Shown here in pieces: positions 25,170 to 37,258 of a DNA stretch of 64,000 nt (the stretch's first letter is position 1; the number at the start of each line of letters is the position of its first letter). A program made the translations under genes and the position numbers. Source of the DNA: Vespula vulgaris (taxonomy: Eukaryota > Arthropoda > Insecta > Hymenoptera > Vespidae). The notes beneath the pieces were generated by a model. The model saw only the letters and a program-made list of their open reading frames with translations, had not been told where the DNA came from and ran no database searches. The stretch covers positions 2,615,001 through 2,679,000 of the forward strand of contig NC_066603.1 of the NCBI RefSeq assembly GCF_905475345.1, read 5' to 3'.

Positions 25170-26609
25170 TTATTAGAAAGGATTTCCTTCGAGAAAATAG
25201 ACAATTGCAAATATTATATTCTAACATGATAACTCATTTTTCTTTTATCATTTTGATCGAGTTTGTGTTCATTCTAAAAATAACAAAGAAGAAAATGGAC
25301 AAATTTTCTACTTTGTTTTTTTTCTTTCTTTCAATTATAATCTCGTTTTTAAAACTTGTTAAAAGTCATCGTACGCTTGAAAATCTTTTCAATTAAATTT
25401 CACTTTCTCGTTGAAAATATAAAGTTTTTAATTAACGATGAGTTAAATTTAGAAGATTAAAATAAATTTTTCATATATTCATTAATAACGATTTGAATTC
25501 ACATTGAGGATAATTAAATAAGGAAAGCTCGATGATTAGAATGATTAGATACAAGAGATCCTTTATAATGAGTTTCGTCGTACTTACAACCCTTGTACAT
25601 TTTACCGTGTAACTCCACCGTGTCAATACGGAAGGGGGAATTACACATCCGCGTTGACATTTGACCTCTGATTATTCCAATCTCTACTCTCTCAAGCTTC
25701 TGTTTTAGATATTCTTATTAGTGTTCTAGTTAACGTTCCTTCCGGTGATAACGAATCCCATAAAGTCGTAGTCCAGCCTTTTCCTTCAGGTTTTTCTGAA
25801 AGACAAAATACATTGCCACGTTTTTAATATCTATTATTAATATTATTATTATTACTATTATTATAATTATGACTAAATTGAAAATAAAAAAAAGGAACTG
25901 AATACTAAATTGAAAATTGTATTTATATTTTTGCATAGAGTTAAAGGCTCGTTTATTATTACATTTATATATATGTGTTTTGAAAAAAAAAAATGTTCTT
26001 TTATCTTTCTCTTTTTTACTATTATCATTATTATGTTATTATTATTACATTATTTTTAATTAAGATTATAGAAATATTATTAATATTATTTACATATATA
26101 TATTATTTTGTTTAATTTGTTAAACGTATAATTAGATACAAGTTATTCATTTGAAAAGAAGAGAATAACGATTAAACAAAAAAAAATATAAAAATACATA
26201 TAAAAATAACATCTTTCAAATCATACGATGATACATAATATAATATCTGATCATTCCAATTCTACAAATTCAACAAATTAAAATATAAAAATGTCTTGGA
26301 TAAAATGAAAATTATTTAATCGATCAATAGCAATGAACATTAAAAAAAAAAAAAATGTTGAATATTGATTGAATCATTACAACTTGGACCCATTATCTTT
26401 CTCTTTAATCCAAAAGATTTAGAATTTCAAGATCTAAAGAAACTTTTTTTTAATGTACATAAATACATATTTATGTACATACTTACGTGAACATTTACGT
26501 AGAAAAGTACTTTGATATTTCTTCGTCACTTTATATCGTGGGATTATATACTTACACACGTGTACATTATACACATGTATATTAAACGAAACGAGAAAGC
26601 GTGACTTCG
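24660..26609. repeat. Gene-free AT-rich region with microsatellites
   Basis: Contains (TC)n at about 24,683-24,733, T-rich sequence (24,785-24,850), (TA)n near 25,026-25,046 and 25,124-25,160, and ATT-rich sequence (25,835-26,110). Nothing codes convincingly. Confidence 0.6.
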
Positions 26610-26699
26610 ATGGAATCCCTGAGTGAAGTCACCTCTCCCCGGAAATTACCGATCGATTTCGAAGAACTCGAACGATGCTTGTTGCTTTCACTTTATAAC
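26610..26699 (+). other. Weak candidate first coding exon (30 codons)
   Basis: An ATG at 26,610 opens 30 unbiased codons (starting MESLSEVTSPRKLPIDFEEL) and ends exactly in phase before a donor-like ATAAC then GTATGT. There is no family match I recognise, no downstream exon that I can find, and the following sequence is (CAC)n-like. It may be chance. Confidence 0.2.
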
Positions 26700-28711
26700 G
26701 TATGTACACGGAACGACCCTGCTGTCACCACCATCAACATCACCACCACCACAAACACCACCGTCGTATCAATCCTATCCACCATCGACACTACTACAAT
26801 TTTACAAGAACCACCCTCTTGGTGGTTCATTTTTCTTTCCTCCTTTCATTCTTTCTTTTCCTTCTTTTTTCTATTTCTTCTTTTTTTTTTCTTTTCCTCC
26901 TTCGTTCGTTTTTTATTCGTTTTTCGTAGAAAGAAAAAGAGCTTTGCGTGACACTCATACGTGATACTCTCGTCGTTAAAATACGTGGAAAATACATTAG
27001 AAAACAAGAACGCGCTAACGTTCGATCTATAACAAAAGAGAAATGCGAGAGGTCTTTTAGAGATATGATTAGAAATTTTTTATGATTAGAAATCTTTTTT
27101 TGCAATTAATTAGAGAGATTTGTCGAAATACAAAGTAATTCATTATTTTTCAACGAACCGACAAGGTATAGAAGATAGAAAAAATAGTTAAAAAAAAAAA
27201 AAAAAGAAAAAAAGGAAGGAGAAAAGAATCAATCTAACTTTGCAGACTTGCTATAATTTGTAATGAGAAAATGAAAAAGAAAGAAATTATTCTACAAAGT
27301 CAGGAAAAAAGGAATAATCGATTTTTGACATTCTTAAGGAACTTTTGATTCACCCTGTACTTGAATCGCGATGTAATCTTTGAAAGAATTAAAAAGTACT
27401 TGGATCAAATAGGAATCCTAGGAAGAGTTGAAGGGTAAATCGAATGGGCTTACCAGTAGATAACCCGTTCTTCGTTAGAACCGATTAAGCGTTTAATACT
27501 TGCGTTAAACTTGAGTCATATCCGTGAATCCACATAATAGACCTTCGACTTCAATTTGAACATTTTAGGAACGTTCATGTATGCACTTAAAGCTTACTCC
27601 GTCTGAATATTTTCTCGAAATTATCGAGTTTAATTAACACGACCTTTTTGTATATTTAACCTCATTGTTTTTTTACTTTCCATGTATTCTTAATCTTAAT
27701 AAGATATAACTGGAATGAAACGATTAATGTTTCTTTTGTTGATTAATACTTTTGTTCGAATAGATCTATTGTACGTTCGAATTGATCGTATTTGACATGT
27801 GATTGGACTCGTTTTCATCTGCAAGAAAATATATGGAAATGTAAATTATATTATTTTTGTATTATTTTTAATCTTACACTTTAATAATCTTTATAGTCTT
27901 AATGTACTATAAGTTATCTGAAAACAAAAAAAGAGATATACAACTTATGAATATTTTCTTCAATTAAATACTCTTCATAAATAAATAAATAAATAACGAT
28001 ATAAGTAATTACACTCAATAAAATGTAATATATAAGGCTTTTATGATATTAATATAAGATTTATCTCTGAAAAAACGAACGCACATAAATAAATAAATAA
28101 AAAAATTAATAGTTGCATCCTTACAAAATTTAACATATAATGCACTCATAATCCCTCAATATATGTACAAAATTGAAATAATCAAACAAACAAACAAACA
28201 AACAAATAAACAAATAAATTGCATCCAATCATACTTGATAAAAAAAAAAGAAAAAGAAAAAAACAACTAGGAATCTTAAAATCTACCTAAGCAAAAAATG
28301 AATACAAAAAATGATACAAGTTACAACATGGACCTAATTTAAAAAGTCACACATGCATACATACATACACACACACATACATACAAATATATATATATAT
28401 AAAAAATAAAGATAATTTGAGGGAGTAAGAATTTAATTTAGACATCCTAAGCTTCACCTCGTCCGTTTGGACGAACGCATTGCATTGACAACGTCCGGCG
28501 TGTTTATGTATATACATACACACATACACGAGGGCGCTGACAAGCGACAAGACCTAATCTCTTCCCTGAAGCCGTCGTCGTGCTTCCACATCGTAGCAGT
28601 AGCAACAACTTCGTTGAACGGTGAGACACGCTTGCCAGCAGCTACCAACCAACCAACCAACCAACCAACCAACCCAACTAGAGAGATACCTGTAGATAGA
28701 TACATACTTAC

Positions 28712-28765
<54 letters not shown>

Positions 28766-29956
28766 CACCAGTAACATGTTCAAGGAAGACGTCAGGAATG
28801 CGAGCTCACGACATTATACATGTTACCTACGTGGGTGCACAAGACTTTTCAAGCCTATAAGTATCTAACAATATATATATATATATGTATGTATGTATAC
28901 ATATGTGTTTGTGTGTATCTATATGAAGGGTCTCACACGTCCTGGAGGACGCCTCGAAGGAGCAAAAGAGGGCCTTCTCGACCACAAATATGTCATAACT
29001 CACTGACCACTATACTGTACTTACCAAGAGGATCCAGTAGAGGATCAAAAGAGAAAAAAAGAGAGAAAGTTCCGGATGCTTCACATATAGGAATAGTTTA
29101 TATCTATCTCTCTCTTTCTCTTCTCATTTATCCTACGTTCATTGTTGTCAGTAAAGGTAAGAGAGAGAGAAAGTTCCATATGCTTTTTACATAAGAGCAA
29201 TATATCTAACTCTTTCTTTGTTTATCCTTTATGTAAGAAGGAACATATGTGAGAAATTATTTCGTTAAAGACAATCGTATAAGATGGACAAATAAATTAC
29301 TATTTTAAATCTTGATGGGATATATCTGAAAAAAAAAAAGAAATAGAAATTATAAACATTGTCTTGATTATAAAAATATATATATATATATTTTTTTCTC
29401 TCTCTCTCTTTTTTTTTTTAATAATAAATAAATAAACGAATATAGATTATACCTAGTCCTCTTTTCTCTTCGTTTATCCTATATTCTTTATCGTCGGCAT
29501 AATTTCTCGTTTTTCACGTAAGAGCAGTCTCTATCTCTGTCTTCGTTTATCCTCTACTCATCATTGTCATAAGAGTAAAATGTAAGAAAGACAAAAAGAG
29601 AGAGAGAGAGAGAGAGAGAGAAAGAAAAACAGCCTATTAAACTTGCACGTATCACATATGTACGCATTTTCCATCTTTCTTTTTCTTTTTAACATTCCAA
29701 AGAAGCAATACGTTTTTACCAAGCATGCTTTTATCTTTTTATCACACTTATGCTCTCTCCAGGAACTTGCTCGTTATTACTATGATATAGGCAAACGAGT
29801 CGAAAAAAGGAACACGATAGAAAGCTTCTTCCTTTTTCTTCTCCTTTTTCTTTTTTTCTTTCTCTGCCCTTTTCTTTTGGGAGAGAGGGTCGTTTAAGGG
29901 GTAAAAGAAGAACGAAGGGAAGGAGAGGGTGCATTTCTTAAAGAAACAGCTTCAGA
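26700..29956. repeat. Gene-free AT-rich region
   Basis: Mostly AT-rich with a T-rich block (26,830-26,935), a solitary transposon-type end near 27,357, (AACC)n at about 28,644-28,673, (TA)n at about 28,722-28,760 and TC/GA runs (29,105-29,180, 29,395-29,420, 29,598-29,622). A less biased block at about 28,440-28,640 is open on both strands but has no plausible exon borders. Confidence 0.55.
27334..27357. mobile_element. Solitary MITE-type terminal sequence
   Basis: The reverse complement reads CAGGGTGAATCAAAAGTT, followed on the outside by TA. It matches the termini of the element at 32,651-32,935. No partner end was found at a sensible distance, so this is probably a remnant. Confidence 0.4.
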
Positions 29957-30097
29957 TTATTGCTCGTCGGAGTCTTCATCGTAGTCTTCATCGTCGATGT
30001 CGACGTTAACGTCGTCAACGTCGTCGTCGTCGTCGTCGTCTAATCTCAAAGAAATCGTCTTGTCCGTTTTCCAAGCACTTTTTTCATAAGGCCATCC
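29957..30097 (-). CDS. Terminal coding exon with acidic C-terminus, gene unknown
   Basis: On the minus strand an acceptor (TTAACGTTTTCAG) ends at 30,098. It is followed by exactly 47 codons in phase 0, ending in TAA at 29,959-29,957. The peptide begins GWPYEKSAWKTDKTISLRLD and then becomes strongly acidic (Asp run, then mixed D/E/V/Y/S, ending DSDEQ). The Asp run overlaps a (GTC)n microsatellite on the other strand. The remaining acidic codons are mixed GAC, GAT, GAA and GAG, and the 19 residues before it are unbiased, which argues for a real exon. Upstream exons should lie at higher coordinates but none could be identified. I do not recognise the protein. Confidence 0.5.
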   Translation of the reverse strand, partial: GWPYEKSAWKTDKTISLRLDDDDDDDVDDVNVDIDDEDYDEDSDEQ

Positions 30098-30151
30098 CTG
30101 AAAACGTTAAGTAATGTAAAGTGGACGAAAAAGTTGGTGATTATTTTTTTC

Positions 30152-30193
<42 letters not shown>

Positions 30194-31924
30194 AGTGGAG
30201 GAGACTACTAAATGCATTTCTTTCTTTCTTTTCTTTTTCCTTTTGTTTTCCCTTTTCTCCTCCTTTTTTATCCTATTTTCAATTCCTTTTTGTCCTCTTT
30301 TTTCTTGTTTTCTTGTTTTCTTCTTTCTTTCTCTCTCTTTTCTTTTTTACCTTTTTTCTTTTCTTCTCGAAATACTTTTCTCCAGATTATTTTTTCTTCT
30401 TAGATGCATGTGGAACGAGATTCCTTTTTTCTTGTTTAAAACGAGCTTTCACGTTTGATAAATTCCAATACTTTACTGTGTGATCCAGTTTTGAGAATGA
30501 TTATATTATTTAGATTATGCTTCTTTTGTTTACATCTTCTTGAAGATTTTTATCTACTATTTAATCATTGTACTTCTGATCATTGTACTGTATTGAACAA
30601 TTATATTAAATATAAACAGAATATATATCTGAGATATCACGTATGATAACAAAGATTCTTTTAACGATAAGCCAAAAATAATGTTTAAATATAAAACAAA
30701 TATTCATTTATAATATTTAATTAATGTAATTAAAAAGTGATTATTGAAAGAACTCGAAGAAAATAAAAAGAAAGAAAAAAAAAAGAAAAAGAAACAGAAA
30801 AGAGATTGTAAAAAGTATTCCAGATAAAAAAGATCGATTCTCAATTGATTTTAGGATCATTCAAGTTCAATAAGGGAATGTTATCGGCGCGCGCAATGAA
30901 GGCTACACCTCGATCTAACGATCCTCGGACAGTAATACAACCTACATATATACTTATTATCGTGATATATATATAGTGAATCTATACACATAAAATCGTG
31001 GGTTACGATCATCAAATAATATTCGGTCAAGGCTCGACATTGCTCCAACACGTGGGAAAGTTCAGTTGACGAATATAACACTAACTTTTATACTTTTTAA
31101 CATTGAACAATACGATAGGTAATATATGTTACAAATAATAGAAATTAATAAAATAAAGAAATAGAAAAAGAGAAGAATATTGTCTACTATTGTTATCATA
31201 TTTTAAAGCTCTGTATAATCCAATTCTTTTCTTTTTAATATCTACAAAAATTATAAGTTATAATATTATAATGTAATTATAATATTATAACTTACAATAT
31301 AATTACTGTTCATACTATATACTCTGATAACTAATATTATAATTATAAATTATAACTATAATTGCGATTATAACTAATACTGATAACATAATGATACTAT
31401 TCTAAATGTAATCAAAAACTTATAATCAAAAGATCAAAAGAAAATCTTCGAATATAAATTATTAACAATAAATTCTCTGATCATATTAACCCTTTCCAAT
31501 AACTACTAACACAAACTTTCCCAAAGTGTTGAAATTTAATACCAAAAAAAAAATAATAACAATAAAAAAAGAAACAGAAAAAAAACATAAAAAAGATTCT
31601 ATCCAAATGTTGACCAGGAGCAGCAACAAGTCAATTCTCAATATCAACTATAGACACATTAAACAACATACTATAAAAGTTTGCAATACGTTTAGCTCTA
31701 ACTCGGATAATACCATGTAATCATCCGATCGTTGACCTTGAGTGTGGGGGTAGCGAGGTCGAACGAACGCGTAAAGTAGCAATAGTAACAGCAGCAGCAC
31801 GTACTACTACTACTAGTAGTAGTAGTACTAGTAGTAATACTACTAATAGTAGTAGTAGTAGTAGTAACAGCAGTAGTAGTACTAATAGTAGTAGTAGTAC
31901 TTGTAAACTAATATATATGTATAG
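30098..31924. other. AT-rich sequence upstream of the orphan terminal exon
   Basis: T-rich low complexity (30,150-30,400), then AT-rich sequence, and a compound (TAC/TAG)n repeat at about 31,800-31,905 that generates spurious Val/Leu/Tyr-rich frames. Part of it must be intron if the 29,957-30,097 exon is real. Confidence 0.45.
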
Positions 31925-32022
31925 CTCGGTAGGATATTCCAATTGTAAAGCGTGTGACGCAAAGGATCCGTGGGTGTATTTACATGAACGTGTTGTTCCT
32001 GGAAGTCAGGGACTCGTACGAG
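31925..32022 (+). other. Weak candidate internal exon (98 nt)
   Basis: Flanked by a TATATGTATAG acceptor and a CGAG then GTAAAG donor. It is open for 32 codons with unbiased composition (starting SVGYSNCKACDAKDPWVYLH). No family is recognised and no neighbouring exon was found, so chance cannot be excluded. Confidence 0.2.
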
Positions 32023-32130
32023 GTAAAGGTAGGGGTATGATTCATGAGCGTGACCTACACGAAGAAGGAAGAGAAAGAGAGAGAGAGAGATAGAAAGAAC
32101 AAGAGAGAGAAACAGAGAGATATATACAAT

Positions 32131-32274
32131 ATATACATACATACATACATACATACATACATACATACATACATACATACATGCATACATACATACATAC
32201 ATGCATACATACATAAATACATGCATACATACATACATACATACATATATACATACATATATATATATAAGCAG

Positions 32275-32330
<56 letters not shown>
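32131..32330. repeat. (CATA)n / (CATG)n then (GA)n microsatellite
   Basis: About 110 bp of CATA units with scattered CATG variants, then (TA)n, then about 50 bp of (GA)n. Long Cys/Met/Tyr/Val frames across it are artefacts. Confidence 0.9.
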
Positions 32331-32331
<1 letters not shown>

Positions 32332-32650
32332 CTACAGTAATATACCGTTAATGTCTCGTAATATTCCATAATATGTTGATGACTAAGCCAATTTTCACTA
32401 TCATTCTCTCTCTCTCTCTCTCTCTCTTGTTGTCTCTTCTTCTTCTCTCTATCCTTTTCTCACTCTTTCTCCCTCTTCCAATCGTGTATGTCCACCACAA
32501 AACGCTCACGCTCGTTCTCTTCCCCATACAACTTATATCTCGGAATCACACTTAATTGGACTTCCAGGTAAGTCACCTGCGAAACACGTAGGAGGAAGCT
32601 CGTTCGGAATCTTTCCCTGTGCTAAGTTCGTTATACGTGTATTGTGTATA

Positions 32651-32933
32651 CAGGGTGAGTCAAAAGTTTATAGGTCATCTTTAAAAAACAATCGCCACGC
32701 CCTTTTCCAAGATGTACATTCGGATTCGTAGCAATCGAGCTTACGATTGTGCAATTAATTAAAGTCAGCTTGTTGTAATTTTATTTTTTTAAAGAAAAAA
32801 AAAGAAGAAGGGAAAGAAAAAGGAAAAAGAATAGACAAAATTAACTTGGAAAAAGAGTAAAACGATTATTATAATCATCCAGTTTGTTCCGTATGGAAAT
32901 GTTTTGACTTATATAGAAACTTTTGATCCACCT

Positions 32934-32935
<2 letters not shown>
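32651..32935. mobile_element. MITE-like element, 285 bp, TA-flanked terminal inverted repeats
   Basis: The left end reads CAGGGTGAGTCAAAAGTTT. The reverse complement of the right end reads CAAGGTGGATCAAAAGTTT, matching 16 of 19 bases, and both continue into related TATAG/TATATAAGTCA sequence. A TA dinucleotide flanks each end, as expected for Tc1/mariner-type insertion. The interior is AT-rich with no transposase frame, so it is a non-autonomous element. The right flank is a long (TA)n run. Confidence 0.65.
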
Positions 32936-32984
<49 letters not shown>

Positions 32985-34073
32985 GTATATAGATGTGTAT
33001 ATATATATCAGGATTTGGTTAGCCTGCTATTAAAGATTCGTTCTTTTTTTTTCTTTTTACTCTTCTCACTTTTTCTTTTTTTTTTCTTTCCTTCTTTACT
33101 TTTTCTGTTTTTCTTTTTTTTTTGCTTTTTAGTTGAGGACAGAGAATAAGAGATATTCTTCGAAGGAACAAGTTTTTGGTCAAGAATCGACTTTGGAGCC
33201 GATTAAGCTATCTCCCCTTTTTTCTTGGATTTTCTCGAATGATTTAGTGACTAGTGGTGGTGGTGGTGATGGTTATGGTGTTAGGGTAATAGAATACAAA
33301 GTGGATGGCTCAAGTACCTTATTTCTTCTTCCTTTTTCTTTTTCTCCCCCAAAAGAGGAAAATATGATTTTCTTTTGTAATCGCTAAATTCTGTCTCCTT
33401 TCTGTATTTTTCTTTTCCCCAAGAATTTTTGAATTCTTCCAAAATGTGTTCATTTTCTTTTTTCTTTTTTTTGTAGAGATCTCGGACACCTGAAAAAAAG
33501 AATCAAATTTATATGAAATAAATATTATATTAACTTAATGAAATGAAAAAAAAAATTACAATACAATTATATTAAAAAATATAAATAATAAAAAATTACA
33601 ATAACAATTATATAAAAAAGAAAAAGAAAAAGAAATAAAGAACCAACGAGTTTATATCATCGACATATAAAATCGATCAAATATTATTTAATGTAACAAT
33701 TTATCATTACATTTCATTTTGTTCTTAAGTCAAATTAATTTTCATTATTTATCATAGATACACTAATTTTCAATCCTTTTTATCATTATACTTATACTTA
33801 TTATTAGTATAATATAAATTAAAAAGTTCGTTTATATAGAACAGTGCTATGAACCTTCCACATCTATGTACTTTATCTCTAAAGAGAAAAACAGCCTAAA
33901 GAAACCTCATGAAACAAGGGACAATAGTATTTTTAAATTGTTTGAAAATTTCTTGTCCCTTCTTCTTATAAAAACTTTTTTTATAAAAGTTTCGTCACAT
34001 GTAGACATAAGAAAATAAAAAAAAATTGAGTTATAAAGTATGAACATATTCGTCATTATTTAAAGAAGAACAT

Positions 34074-34126
<53 letters not shown>

Positions 34127-34540
34127 ATATATATTATTTATATTCTGATATATATATAAGAATATTCTAATATAATAGTATAATATAAGAATATTATATA
34201 TATACATATGTTTATAAAAAACGATGATAAATATTCCAACTATTTTCTAACATTTCGATTAACGAATATAGTTCTTATAGAAAAGAATACGAGATATATA
34301 ACTGTGAAAAATATTTTCAACATGTATCTTTATATTCTTAGAGTCTTCTAAACCGGGTATCATGCTCGTCTGCATATCGTACACGCGAGCCCTGATCTTC
34401 GAACTCGCTCGAACAACATTAGCATACATATCGGGAACGTTTGCACGCGGTTAAACCCAGCACACATTCTTTGGATTCTAAGGAGAAAGAAAGAGAGAAA
34501 GACGGACAGAGAGACGAAGAGACAGAAAAAGAGAGAGAGA
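32936..34540. repeat. Gene-free AT-rich region
   Basis: (TA)n at 32,936-32,982, T-rich blocks (33,033-33,130) and (TA)n at about 34,080-34,130. Sequence at 33,130-33,340 is less biased and open in one plus frame, but without an acceptor and donor pair I trust. Confidence 0.55.
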
Positions 34541-34853
34541 GAAAATATATTTCTAAATTCTATTGAAAAACTTTCAAGATTTACTATATAAATAACGATC
34601 AATTTTTTGTTAACAAAATATATGCAATCTTACTTTCTTCTCACGAAAACTTTGAATTCATTAGATCAATTAATAGAGAGACAGATAGAGAGAGACAAAT
34701 AGAGAGAGAGAGAGAGAAAATATATTTCTATTTCTAAATTCTATTGAAAAACTTTACAAAGTTATTATTTAAATAACGATCAGTTTTTTTGTTAACAAGA
34801 TTATATGCAATCTTACTTTCTTCTCACGAAAACTTTGAATTCATTAGATCAAT
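34541..34853. repeat. Tandem duplication, two copies of about 130-138 bp
   Basis: Copy 1 (34,541-34,670) and copy 2 (about 34,716-34,853) both run from GAAAATATATTTCT through ATTCTATTGAAAAACTTT, AAATAACGATCA and GCAATCTTACTTTCTTCTCA to GAATTCATTAGATCAAT. The right half is nearly identical between copies. GA-rich microsatellites precede each copy. Confidence 0.85.
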
Positions 34854-34877
34854 ATGAAATAAGAAAGAAAGTGAGAG

Positions 34878-34920
<43 letters not shown>

Positions 34921-36305
34921 AAAGAGATAGATTAAGAAAGAAAGAGAAAGAGTTACGAAAAGAAAAGGCTTCTCTTTATTTTTAGCTATCATGCTGCATA
35001 TTATTTTCTACCCCTATCCCACATCTTCGATATAGTCTTCCTTTTTCAAGGTATACGCTATCGATGCAACCCATTCTTCCATAACTCTTCCACACGGGAT
35101 ACAAATTTTGCAGCTGTGTTCATTCTTCGTGATGGCTTCTTCTCTTTTTCCAGTCGTTGCTACTTCCTTCCGTTTGAATCGCCTTCGATTTCCTTCGAAT
35201 TTATCAAAGAAGACACTGCCACGTGGCTTTTGATCAGACTAGTATCTATCTTTCTTTATCTCTCTTTTTCTTTTTTTTTTTCTAAAGATAACTCGATCAT
35301 AGGAAAGATTTTTTTACCTTTTTGTTTTTTTTTTTTTTTTCATGTCATTTTACAAGGTCCACAAGCTATTGTAAGCTTTCCAAGTGGCTAACTTCAATCG
35401 ATGGATTAGAAGTGATGAGAAGAGACATTTCTTTCTTTATTTATTTCTATCTTACTTCTTTTTTGTTTCTTCTTCTTCTTCTTTTTCTTATAAATTATCC
35501 AAGGAAACGTTTATATAATTCTTAACGTTCCAGAAAAAGACACACAGGGACGCTGGATTTTAAATAATTCAATAAATCCCTATAAGAAAAACTATCCTAA
35601 ACGTTTTATATACGTACCTCTAGTTCTTATTTCTAGATTTTACACTTTGACCTCGTGTCCAAGTTAAACCACGATTGACATTAGGTAACACGGTTATATG
35701 GTTATCTTTAGAATCTGTTTTTTTAAAGAAAGTAAAGACTAACTTTCTTTAAGACCTTGTAATTCCTTTCTGATTGTTTCTAATCGTTATCGTAAATAAT
35801 GATGAATATATGTTAATTCATTGAATATTTAATATTGTTAATCAAACGACGATGAGAATATTAACTTGTTTTATAAGTTATAAAAAAAAAAAAGAAAAAA
35901 GAAAAAGATACTTAAAAAGTGTAATTTGATAATTGTTACATGATACATTACAATTAATATAATAACTCGATTCTACGTCGTGCCTATAAAAAAAAAAAAA
36001 AAGAAAAGAAAAAAAAAGAAAAAAAATTAGATTGTCAAAGTTACATAATAATTATTTATCCTAATTTAATTATACTATACTAATTATAAAAACAAACGCG
36101 ACCAACTTCGAATATGAATAATTATTTTTTTTTGTCAGACAAAAAATATGAAATAAAATTTTACAAATATGAATTAATAAGTAATTAGCTACAAAGTTAG
36201 ATTACTCTTATAAAGGGTTGACTTGATCGATTTTATATAGCATAGAAAGTTTGTTAACATTTTTTTTATAATTTAATTAGTATGTATATATATAAAAATA
36301 GTATG

Positions 36306-36338
<33 letters not shown>

Positions 36339-36486
36339 TTAAAATTATTATTAATTTATGAAAATAGACAATATTAAAAATAGACTAATATTTGAAAAAA
36401 GTCAAATTGATTTTTATAAATATTAATAGAAAAAAAATTCACTAATAGAACAAGTAACATATTAAATCGATAAAGATATTACACAT

Positions 36487-36525
<39 letters not shown>

Positions 36526-37214
36526 ATCTAATCCGATAATTCGATCGTATTATTTTACATCATTTCATGGATGGCTAAGGCGCTTAGCTTAATATTAACA
36601 CCGTAACGAGTAAACGGCTTTGGTCAACGCGATTTACTCTCTCGGTACATTGACATATACATGAGTCTTGTATTATACAGATTGAAATGGTTCATGGACA
36701 GTTCACGTAATATAGTCATGGGAGAGCTTTCCCGGTTCAAGGAAATGTTGCGACTACCCCCTCGAGCTTTTACCTACCGACTTTATCAGCTTCATCAGTT
36801 TCTAACAAATCATTGCTTCGGCGAATACTATATTCCAAGGTGAACTATAGTCATGAGTCAAATAAATTCCATATGACGAGAGTAGGAAATTATTCCTCTG
36901 ATTCATAGTCTGTAAAAAAAAAAATGTGAACGAATAATTAATATAATGTAATAAATATAAAAATTATAATAATATATACATGCTATATATATGTGTATGT
37001 ACGTATGTATGTATATATATATATACCATATTATATATATTTTATTTTAAAAAATATTATATCGTAATAAATATATTGAATTACTTAATAAATAATGGCA
37101 TCTATTTATGAATCAATTTAACAGTATTAATTAATCCAATACTTCTATCTTACTTAAAATACAATTACTTAAAAAAAGAAATATTATCAATTAAAAATAA
37201 TTATTTATATTAAT

Positions 37215-37258
<44 letters not shown>

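Noticed and set aside
28467..28783. Open frames on both strands over an (AACC)n repeat
   Set aside because: The normal-complexity part is short, the rest is AACC and TA repeats, and no splice sites fit.
32042..32369. Cys/Met/Tyr/Val repeat ORFs
   Set aside because: Translations of CATA/CATG tetranucleotide and GA dinucleotide repeats.
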